Shown: positions 1 through 5,249 of the stretch, one piece after another
How positions within the stretch are numbered: position 1 is the first letter of the stretch
Layout of the letters: each line of letters opens with the position of its first letter
Origin: JBBRQP01 sp038226175
Lineage (GTDB): Bacteria > Cyanobacteriota > Cyanobacteriia > Gloeobacterales > Anthocerotibacteraceae
NCBI GenBank assembly: GCA_038226175.1
Contig: JBBRQP010000126.1
Span: forward strand, 1 to 6,377
DNA: 6,377 nt
Direction of reading: 5' to 3'
The notes under the pieces: generated by a model
Database searches by the model: none
Told to the model about the DNA's origin: nothing
What the model saw: only the letters and a program-made list of their open reading frames with translations
Program-made: the position numbers and the translations under genes

Positions 1-1
1 C

Positions 2-250
2 TGTTCGAGTTGTGGTGCATACGTTCCGAAGACTCTAGCCGATAGGTGGCATTCTTGCTCATCCTGCGGACTAGAGCTTGACCGAGATGTAAATGCTGCC
101 ATCAACATCAAAAACATTGCCGTGGGACGCACGGTAATTAAAGCTCAGGTAACGCCCAATGCAATAGCAGGGTTCACTGTGAGCGCAGCTGTCCGTAGGA
201 CTGAAGCCCGCGCTCTATGCGTCAGCATGAGCGTCGGGAGTCGTCACTAG
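2..250 (+). CDS. tnpB: TnpB RNA-guided nuclease, C-terminal part (5' end outside window)
   Basis: This is the last 82 codons of a TnpB-type protein, open from the window edge to the TAG at 248-250. TnpB proteins are RNA-guided DNA nucleases of IS200/IS605 and IS607 elements and act with an omegaRNA made from the element's right end. Two CSSCG knuckles (first codon at nt 2 and at nt 56) form the Cys4 zinc finger of the target-nucleic-acid-binding domain. The following LDRDVNAAINI contains the third RuvC catalytic Asp. The tail after VGRTVIKAQV is variable in the family and looks full length here, so the visible part shows no sign of decay. Whether the upstream RuvC I and II residues or a TnpA partner exist cannot be seen. 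The family call is secure; the exact IS family is not. Confidence 0.93.
   Translation, partial: CSSCGAYVPKTLADRWHSCSSCGLELDRDVNAAINIKNIAVGRTVIKAQVTPNAIAGFTVSAAVRRTEARALCVSMSVGSRH
207..238 (+). ncRNA. Hairpin in tnpB 3' end, candidate omegaRNA (reRNA) scaffold element
   Basis: A near-perfect hairpin is written into the last tnpB codons. CCCG (207-210) pairs with CGGG (235-238), CGCTC (211-215) with GAGCG (229-233), and ATGC (217-220) with GCAT (225-228). The loop is GTCA (221-224), and single unpaired T residues sit at 216 and 234. That is 13 base pairs in 32 nt. In known TnpB systems the omegaRNA overlaps the 3' end of tnpB and runs to the element's right end, with the guide taken from the adjoining host DNA. 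The structure is seen directly; its role is inferred from position. The exact right end of the element was not identified and probably lies between 250 and 290. Confidence 0.5.
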
Positions 251-337
251 TCTTTGTCAAAATCAATATCTTTCTAAGGGTAGAGTTACTTGCCCGAGGG
301 ATCACTATGTTGGAAGAAAAGATTGAGTGCTCTAAAA

Positions 338-1009
338 ATGAATTCCAAATTAGAGCTCCTAATCGTTGATGACGATACCGATTTTGTTACCCTCATGGTT
401 GCATTCCTAGAACATCATGACTTTCTAGTTAACCATGCCTTCACTGCCAAACAGGGCTTAGACTTGATTCGTCAGCAACAACCCGATTTAGTGATATCTG
501 AAGCCTTCACCCAAAAATTAAATGGTTCCGAATTCATAAAGTCTGTGCGTCAACAATTTCCTTTACTTCCTGTCTTGTTCTTATCGACCCAAGCAGAGAT
601 AGCCGACCGCATTCAAGGTCTACAAGCAGGAGCAAATTGCTATATAGGCAAGCCCTTCCATCCAGATGAGTTGCTTGCTCAGATTCACGCATTGCTCCGT
701 TGTACCAAACGGAACCTACTTCCTACTCCCGGCTCGATGTCTCCCCTAATTGCCACATGTGATATTAATGACATTACTCTCAGGCAGCAACAGGTTTTGA
801 GCTTTGTTGCGCAGGGTTTGCTCAATAAGCAGATTGCTCAAGAGATGCATCTTAATGTTCGCACTATTGAAAGTCATGTCAGCAGTATCTTAAGAAAAAC
901 GGGCTTTCAGAATCGCAGTGAGCTTACGCGTTGGGTAATGGAAAATAACTATTGGCATACACCTGTTGATCCCAAGACGATGTCATCCTCAGTGCAGGAG
1001 ATGGCTTGA
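338..1009 (+). CDS. REC-LuxR response regulator with Asp-to-Glu receiver (Ycf29-like)
   Basis: NarL/LuxR-class two-component transcription regulator of 223 residues, predicted to be cytoplasmic and DNA-binding. The receiver spans about residues 6-120: acidic pocket D11-D12-D13, switch Ser83 in VLFLST, and conserved Lys105 in the GKPF motif. At the phospho-acceptor position (PDLVISE) there is Glu55 instead of Asp, so ordinary phosphorylation is not expected. The LuxR-type helix-turn-helix covers about 147-203, with GLLNKQIAQEM and NVRTIESHVSSILRKTG; the usual TxRE start is TLRQ. Wording such as DRIQGLQAG and KPFHPDEL recalls cyanobacterial/plastid Ycf29 proteins. I chose the ATG at 338 because it sits just before the first receiver strand. 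A TTG at 290 preceded by AAGGG would add 16 residues and cannot be excluded. No sensor kinase is adjacent. The upstream 88 bp include the end of the TnpB element. Confidence 0.9.
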   Translation: MNSKLELLIVDDDTDFVTLMVAFLEHHDFLVNHAFTAKQGLDLIRQQQPDLVISEAFTQKLNGSEFIKSVRQQFPLLPVLFLSTQAEIADRIQGLQAGANCYIGKPFHPDELLAQIHALLRCTKRNLLPTPGSMSPLIATCDINDITLRQQQVLSFVAQGLLNKQIAQEMHLNVRTIESHVSSILRKTGFQNRSELTRWVMENNYWHTPVDPKTMSSSVQEMA

Positions 1010-1038
1010 TAGCAGAGTTTGTGTTGGATGTATTGCAA

Positions 1039-1070
1039 GAGAATAACTAGCATCCCGACTAGTTCTTATC
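1039..1070 (+). terminator. Imperfect hairpin after response regulator, weak terminator candidate
   Basis: Thirty bases past the response-regulator stop, the arms 1039-1050 and 1059-1070 can pair over 12 positions with two mismatches, around the 8-nt loop CATCCCGA. The inner six pairs (AACTAG/CTAGTT) are perfect. No T-run follows, so this is not a canonical intrinsic terminator. It may only mark the end of the message or be fortuitous. Confidence 0.25.
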
Positions 1071-1244
1071 CTGTACTCAGGTTAACTTACGCGGCACAAG
1101 TGAGAGAGACAAGCGGCTAAGGCAATATCTGGCTAACCGACCAATCCTTAAGTGCTTTTACCCTGTTCCAGTGCTCTCCAAGCCCCTTTTTGCACCTTGC
1201 CGCGATTCACCACACAATAGTAAAGACAGGTTCTGGGCAAAACC
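1071..1244 (+). promoter_or_regulatory. Intergenic region with possible sigma70-like promoter for the 112-aa gene
   Basis: The gap between the two plus-strand genes holds no recognisable gene or RNA. A weak promoter-like pair is visible: TTGCAC at 1190-1195 and CACAAT at 1213-1218, 17 bp apart, which would start a transcript about 20 bp before the ATG at 1245. The match is only 3/6 and 4/6 to consensus. The segment 1126-1138 is also an exact reverse complement of 4350-4362 (see findings). Confidence 0.25.
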
Positions 1245-1583
1245 ATGGGCGAGAGTCGCCGCAGAAGACAGTTAGACCCTACATACGTGCAGAAAAGTCA
1301 CGAGCAGGCTGCTATCCTTGATTTCTTTGGACAAGAATGGTGTCTGCGGCGTACGCGCGCTCAACAACGCCAAGCCTATCTAGAAATGCAGGTATCTCTT
1401 GAGATGCTGGCTCCCGATGAACTTCAACAGGTCACAGCTCAATGGCAAAGTACTTACCCGCGCCGTCCTTTTGTTGAGCTCTTGATTCACTACCTTGAGA
1501 ACTGTGAAGATGATCCTGTTTTTGGCATGGAAGTAGATGACTCTGGCAAATTGATTGAAGTGTTGCCCCTTTGCGACTATTAA
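1245..1583 (+). CDS. Small hypothetical protein, 112 aa
   Basis: I do not recognise this protein. It starts at an ATG 24 bp after an in-frame stop (TAA at 1221-1223), so a much longer N-terminus is ruled out. Ribosome-binding signal is weak (GGG at 1235-1237). The N-terminus MGESRRRRQLDP is strongly basic and resembles the opening of several small bacterial proteins. The rest is soluble-looking, with no signal peptide or membrane segment: a Gln/Glu-rich, probably helical middle (about 36-70) and an acidic end (ENCEDDPVFGMEVDDSG) closing with a hydrophobic strand IEVLPL. Lone cysteines at 33, 87 and 110 show no metal-binding spacing. The basic head and acidic tail would suit a nucleic-acid- or protein-binding adaptor, but that is speculation. 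It is convergent with cydB and separated from it by 205 bp. Confidence 0.65.
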   Translation: MGESRRRRQLDPTYVQKSHEQAAILDFFGQEWCLRRTRAQQRQAYLEMQVSLEMLAPDELQQVTAQWQSTYPRRPFVELLIHYLENCEDDPVFGMEVDDSGKLIEVLPLCDY

Positions 1584-1788
1584 AGACGCAAGCAGCTTAG
1601 CTTACGCGGCTTTCGGCTTGGGACTGGTCGGCTTACCCGACAAATTCTCTACTGTCTGCGTTCCCAATCATGCACTAGCAGGATCAAGGCATCATTATAA
1701 AGAGGCATTAGCCATGTCTCGCCCGTTATTCGCACATGCCCAATCGTCTATCCCTATTGTTGAATACCTATTCGAGCTAATCATAGGT

Positions 1789-2790
1789 TTAATGATCGCC
1801 AACTTTACCGCGAAACACAATATATTGATAAATATTGTAGGCCAACATAATGGGAATTAAAAAGCCAATGAAGATAAGCATAAACACTAACGCCGAGGGC
1901 GAAGCCGCTGCTTGATAGATGGTGATGCTAGCGGGGATAATATAAGGAAAGATGATTAAAGCTAACCCAACAAAGGTGAGCATAAAAAGTAAAATTGTCC
2001 AGACAAATGGAGCGCGTTCTTGTTTCAGTTGTAAACTCCGCCACAACAAACCAATCAGCAAGACACCGAGTAAAGGAATCGCGCCAAACACATAAATCCA
2101 GCTAGGAGCAAAGAGACGTTGGCGTGTGCTTTCAATTAATAGGGGTGTAGTGATGGTAATCATAATGGCTCCCGCGAGCGTGGTTAAGGCTGCTATTTTG
2201 GCGGTGCGATAGTGGGTATCTTGTAACTCTCCTTCTGTCTTGAGAATGAGATAGGTCGAACCAATCAATACATACCCTTGGATGAGGGTGAGCGAGACTA
2301 AGGCTGAACTCCAGTTAAGCCAGTCCCAGGTCGAGCCGATGAAGTGGCCTTTTTTATCCACACGGAGTCCTGTGAGTACACCGCCCAATGCCAGCCCCTG
2401 CCCAAGGGCTGCCAAGAAACTACCTATGCCAAAAGCAATATTCCAAAAAAGTTTGCGGCGAGAATGTTCCCGAAATTCAAAGGCGACAGTGCGAAAAATT
2501 AGCCCAAAGATCATGATCCACATAGGGATATAGAGGGCGCTGAGGATAGTAGCGTAGGCTAGCGGAAAGGCACCAAATAGTCCGCCGCCCATGACCACCA
2601 GCCAGGTCTCATTGGCGTCCCAGACATTGCTCAAGCTCGTCACTAAAATCCCTCGGCGTTTCTCATCGGAGGAGGTAAGCGACAGAATGCCCACCCCGAG
2701 ATCAAACCCATCTAGGCTCACATATAAAAAAAGAAATAGCACCAAGATGAAAAACCAAACCTGGGGCAGAAATTGCATCAGTACATTCAT
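1789..2790 (-). CDS. cydB: Cytochrome bd-type quinol oxidase subunit II (CydB)
   Basis: Second membrane subunit of a bd-type quinol:O2 oxidoreductase; it packs against CydA and stabilises the heme-bearing core. The 333 residues are close to the usual family length and consist of repeated hydrophobic segments (first about 8-24, last about 300-325). Family hallmarks are YVSLDGFDLGVGIL (residues 23-36) and VWDANETWLV (56-65); Asp58 lies in the same context as E. coli Asp58, while E. coli His57 is replaced by Val. FRTVAFEFREHS follows in the first third. The start overlaps the cydA stop as ATGA (2787-2790), indicating translational coupling. The Shine-Dalgarno-like sequence lies so close to this ATG that initiation at Met5 (four codons later) is also plausible. 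No small CydX/CydS-like hydrophobic reading frame follows. Confidence 0.96.
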   Translation of the reverse strand: MNVLMQFLPQVWFFILVLFLFLYVSLDGFDLGVGILSLTSSDEKRRGILVTSLSNVWDANETWLVVMGGGLFGAFPLAYATILSALYIPMWIMIFGLIFRTVAFEFREHSRRKLFWNIAFGIGSFLAALGQGLALGGVLTGLRVDKKGHFIGSTWDWLNWSSALVSLTLIQGYVLIGSTYLILKTEGELQDTHYRTAKIAALTTLAGAIMITITTPLLIESTRQRLFAPSWIYVFGAIPLLGVLLIGLLWRSLQLKQERAPFVWTILLFMLTFVGLALIIFPYIIPASITIYQAAASPSALVFMLIFIGFLIPIMLAYNIYQYIVFRGKVGDH

Positions 2791-4223
2791 ACCTCCTCCC
2801 GACTTTCTGTGAGCCGACGGTCAGGGATCATGGGACTCGGTGGTTCTATGCGAGGGAAACTTGGGAGCGGTAAGTCAAAATCAGGACCATGGTCAAGTAT
2901 CCGTTTACCAAAATAAATGGCGCAGCCAAACAACAGGCTATAGACCACAGCAAAGGTAATTAAAGAAGCAAGGACATTCCCGGCGGGGATAGAGGAGACC
3001 GCATCCATCGTCCGGATCTTCCCATACACAATCCAAGGCTGACGACCGACACACCGGACAATCCACCCTGACTCCACCGCCAGATACCCTAGGGGAGCAG
3101 CTAACAGCCAAGCCCGCAAGAGCCAGACCTGAGCACTGATCACCTCGGGTTTGAGCTTCCCCCGCAACCATTGAATACCACTCCAGAGCATTAGTCCGAC
3201 AAAGAAAAAGCCCACGGCAATCATCGTCCGAAAGGCATAGTAAATGAGACCAATAAGCTTTGGACGGTCATCTGGTTTCCAGTTATTGAGGCCATAGATT
3301 GGCGTATCCAACCGTGGTTTGATCTCCAAAATCCAGCTCAGGGCGCCAGGGATAGACAACTCAAAGTTGTTGCGGCTCGCTTTTTCGTTAGGTAGGGCAA
3401 TCAGGCTCTCTGCGGCCGGAGTCTGAGCGGGGATCGTCTCCCAAAGCGACTCCATGGCTGCAAACTTGGTTGGCTGATGGCGGTAGACCTGCTCACCACT
3501 CAAGTGACCTACCCAAATCTGCGCAGGGGCTACCACAACTATGGCAGCCAGTGCAATAGTCAGCGAGCGGGTAAAAAAGGCACGATGACGGTCTTGGAGG
3601 ATATACCAAGCACTGATCCCTCCCACAACAAAAAGTGAGGTCTCTAGGGTGGCAAGGAAGGTGTGGAGGACACTATAGGCCATGAACGGATTAAATATCG
3701 CCTCAAAATAATTGAGGACAACGAATTTACCTGCAACCAACTTCACTCCCGCTGGGGTCTGCATCCAAGAATTGGCCGAGAGAATCCAGAAAATCGACAA
3801 ATTAGCGCCAAAAGCAACCATGATCGTCGAGATATAGTGCATGAAAGGAGGCACCCGCTGCCAACCGAACATCATTATCCCAAGAAAACCTGCCTCCAAC
3901 ATGAAAGCCATCGAAGCTTCAAAACCGAGGACACTGCCAAAAAAATCACCCGTCGCCTCAGAAAAGGGTGCCCAGTTCGTCCCAAACTGAAATTCCATAG
4001 GGATACCACTGGCGACACCAATCCCAAAATTTAGCAAGTAGAGCTTCGCCCAAAAGCGGGCATGGTAGTAATACTCCTGCTGTTTTGTCTTGAGCCACAG
4101 ACCTTCTACCACAACCAAATAAATCCCCATGCCGGTGGTCATAATCGGCCAAAGCATATGAAAAATGGCGGTCAGAGCGAACTGTATTCGCGATAACACA
4201 AGAGTATTAGACAGAACATCCAT
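2787..4223 (-). CDS. cydA: Cytochrome bd-type quinol oxidase subunit I (CydA), short Q-loop
   Basis: Catalytic membrane subunit that oxidises plastoquinol/quinol and reduces O2; in cyanobacteria it acts as an alternative oxidase. Its 478 residues and compact Q-loop fit the short, cyanide-insensitive (CIO-like) group. Visible functional residues, with E. coli equivalents: His22 in IFHMLWP (His19), Glu102 and Glu110 (Glu99, Glu107), His187 in VLHTFLATLETS (His186, heme b558), Q-loop Lys253 and Glu258 in TKFAAMESLWET (Lys252, Glu257), and Arg332/Met334 in YYAFRTM (Arg391, Met393). GRQPW is intact at 393-397. The residue aligned with heme b595 ligand Glu445 is Cys391 in RCVGRQPW. The C-terminal 30 residues are a proline-rich, charged tail. 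The ATG at 4223 begins the usual MDVLSNTLVLSRIQFA start and has no clear Shine-Dalgarno; an insertion-sequence remnant ends about 6 bp upstream. Confidence 0.96.
   Translation of the reverse strand: MDVLSNTLVLSRIQFALTAIFHMLWPIMTTGMGIYLVVVEGLWLKTKQQEYYYHARFWAKLYLLNFGIGVASGIPMEFQFGTNWAPFSEATGDFFGSVLGFEASMAFMLEAGFLGIMMFGWQRVPPFMHYISTIMVAFGANLSIFWILSANSWMQTPAGVKLVAGKFVVLNYFEAIFNPFMAYSVLHTFLATLETSLFVVGGISAWYILQDRHRAFFTRSLTIALAAIVVVAPAQIWVGHLSGEQVYRHQPTKFAAMESLWETIPAQTPAAESLIALPNEKASRNNFELSIPGALSWILEIKPRLDTPIYGLNNWKPDDRPKLIGLIYYAFRTMIAVGFFFVGLMLWSGIQWLRGKLKPEVISAQVWLLRAWLLAAPLGYLAVESGWIVRCVGRQPWIVYGKIRTMDAVSSIPAGNVLASLITFAVVYSLLFGCAIYFGKRILDHGPDFDLPLPSFPRIEPPSPMIPDRRLTESREEV
2791..2799 (-). promoter_or_regulatory. 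Strong ribosome binding site of cydB inside cydA end
   Basis: Read on the minus strand, GGAGGAGGT lies within the last cydA codons and abuts the first cydB ATG. The spacing is very short for that ATG and about 12 nt for the next in-frame ATG (Met5). The strong site suggests efficient reinitiation after cydA and leaves the exact start ambiguous. Confidence 0.6.
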
Positions 4224-4260
4224 GGCAGCTGATCTTGCCCCGGTTTAGTGGACAGTGCTC

Positions 4261-4338
4261 TTATGCTACTTGCTGTTGGGCAGCATAGTAGATTTTTTCA
4301 AACTTGACTGGCAACAAACACCCAAAAGTGGGATTGGC
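4261..4338 (-). pseudogene. Transposase C-terminal fragment (25 codons, IS3-family-like)
   Basis: Reading leftward, the frame ANPTFGCLLPVKFEKIYYAA then QQQVA and a TAA stop (4263-4261) matches the usual closing region of IS3-family OrfB transposases (pattern HPTLGYxSPxxFE followed by a short tail). The codon just upstream is TGA, there is no start codon, and the DDE catalytic core is gone. It is therefore a fossil rather than a gene. The specific IS group is uncertain. Confidence 0.55.
4285..4314 (-). promoter_or_regulatory. Candidate cydAB promoter inside the IS remnant
   Basis: On the minus strand, TTGCCA (4314-4309, 5/6 match to the -35 consensus) and TACTAT (4290-4285, 4/6 to the -10) are 18 bp apart. 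Transcription would start near 4278 and give a leader of about 55 nt to cydA. A second -10-like TATAAA lies further upstream at 4404-4399 without a good -35. Sequence evidence only; cyanobacterial promoters often deviate from these consensuses. Confidence 0.35.
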
Positions 4339-4466
4339 TCAGATAGTAAGGTTAGCCAGATAGGAGGCTTACCGCCAAGTCTTTTGGTGATGTCCGTTTT
4401 TATACCTTTGCCGCTTTTAACCCAGTGAGGATGCGTGATGAAAATTGCATTGATTGAGAGAGATTT
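4339..4466. other. Intergenic remainder between aquaporin end and IS remnant
   Basis: This stretch contains no convincing gene and no clear terminator for the aquaporin unit. It holds a TATAAA (minus strand, 4404-4399) and the block 4350-4362, which is the exact reverse complement of 1126-1138. TATCTG occurs twice near there on the minus strand (4362-4357 and 4345-4340). Confidence 0.4.
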
Positions 4467-5249
4467 TCACAGAATCAGATCGCTTTGGCAGAAAATGCAG
4501 CGCTTGTCATGGGCATGGTTGAGCTTGGCGCACTTCACATTTCGCCGACTAAAAATCCGTCTATAGATCTCGGAAGCAAACAACATACCTATGGGTGGAC
4601 AAAGTAAATAGATCCAAAAGTCTGTCCAAATGCCAGCAGGTAAAGCAGAAGCAAACGTGCGCGCTGGATTCATTCCAAACCCAGAAAGTGGGGCTTCAAA
4701 AGTGACGTACGACATCACCAAAAAACCTGCAAAAACGCCAGTGAAGTGCTTGAGTTTTTCGTGGTTGCTTGTAAACAAGATCATTAACATCATCAAAATG
4801 GCGATGCTAAATTCACCAACAAAAGCGGGAAACCAACCTAAATTTCCAGGAACAGTGACCACGTAAGTAATAGGAGGCTGGGTAAAGATACTTTTGAGAA
4901 GCTGAGCCACCAAGAGTACGCCGACTAATCCCCCTAAACACTGAAAAAGAATATAAAAAAGAGCATCCTGCCACTTCACTTTTCCAAGCCGCAGAAAAGT
5001 AAGTGTTACAGCTGGATTCATGTGAGCACCGGACTGCTTTCCCCAAGGAGAATAAATTAAGGCAGTAGCAGTCAAACCCATAAACATCCCAATACAAAAT
5101 CGCCGCAGATCCCCGTTAGGTATCGCCTGATGAACAGGTGAGTTTGGATATTCAAATAAACAAGTAAATACTCCAGCTGAAACCATGAAGAGACCCAATT
5201 CTGCCGCTTCCATCAGATATTCTGGGAAGTGACTTTTGAATATCTTCAT
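4467..5249 (-). CDS. MIP-family channel (aquaporin/glycerol-facilitator-like)
   Basis: Membrane channel of 260 residues, normal length for the family, with six hydrophobic spans and the two half-helices carrying NPA boxes: SGAHMNPAVT (Asn78) and GFGMNPARTF (Asn194, filter Arg197). The residue before the second box corresponding to AqpZ Thr183 / GlpF Phe200 is Phe191, as in glycerol facilitators. The helix-5 filter position aligns to Val182, and the helix-2 position to Met57 if one residue is inserted before the first NPA. The filter thus fits neither AqpZ (F/H/T/R) nor GlpF (W/G/F/R) fully, and the substrate is open. The cytoplasmic tail holds Cys240, His245, His247, Cys251 and Cys254. Its ATG overlaps the stop of the upstream hydrolase (ATGA, 5246-5249), and a GAGGAG site precedes it by 8 nt. 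No specific gene symbol is justified. Confidence 0.93.
   Translation of the reverse strand: MKIFKSHFPEYLMEAAELGLFMVSAGVFTCLFEYPNSPVHQAIPNGDLRRFCIGMFMGLTATALIYSPWGKQSGAHMNPAVTLTFLRLGKVKWQDALFYILFQCLGGLVGVLLVAQLLKSIFTQPPITYVVTVPGNLGWFPAFVGEFSIAILMMLMILFTSNHEKLKHFTGVFAGFLVMSYVTFEAPLSGFGMNPARTFASALPAGIWTDFWIYLLCPPIGMLFASEIYRRIFSRRNVKCAKLNHAHDKRCIFCQSDLIL

Larger units (their letters stand above)
4230..4338 (-). mobile_element. Insertion-sequence right-end remnant, IS3-family-like
   Basis: The end TGATCTTGCCCCGGTTTAGT, continuing GGACA (4230-4254), together with the adjacent transposase tail, resembles the right ends of IS3-family elements as I remember them. I could not compare it with a database. 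Only about 110 bp survive: homology to the transposase frame stops at about 4338, where an in-frame stop lies just upstream. The opposite end is absent, so the element cannot move on its own. The terminal bases lie about 6 bp before the cydA ATG. Confidence 0.5.

Noticed and set aside
1086..1610. Repeated 10-mer CTTACGCGGC at 1086-1095 and 1601-1610
   Set aside because: Several repeats of this length are expected by chance in 6.4 kb, and the flanks do not align.
1627..1641. Small hairpin GTCGG-CTTAC-CCGAC after the 112-aa gene
   Set aside because: Only five base pairs and no T-tract on either side, so it is too weak to call a terminator.
1584..1788. Possible small CydX/CydS-like subunit downstream of cydB on the minus strand
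   Set aside because: The only short frames there are polar (one begins MISSNRYSTIG) with no membrane segment.
1555..1860. Open plus-strand frame of about 100 codons overlapping the end of the 112-aa gene and the cydB 3' end
   Set aside because: It overlaps two better-supported genes in other frames, its composition is not protein-like, and it resembles no family I know.
3663..4034. Long antisense frame across cydA
   Set aside because: It is a mirror of constrained cydA codons, rich in charged residues and without domain features; CydA residues explain the sequence.
4438..4566. Short plus-strand frame (42 aa) starting MKIALIERDFHRI, superficially like a response-regulator start
   Set aside because: It runs antisense into the channel gene, lacks the rest of a receiver domain, and the short resemblance is likely chance.
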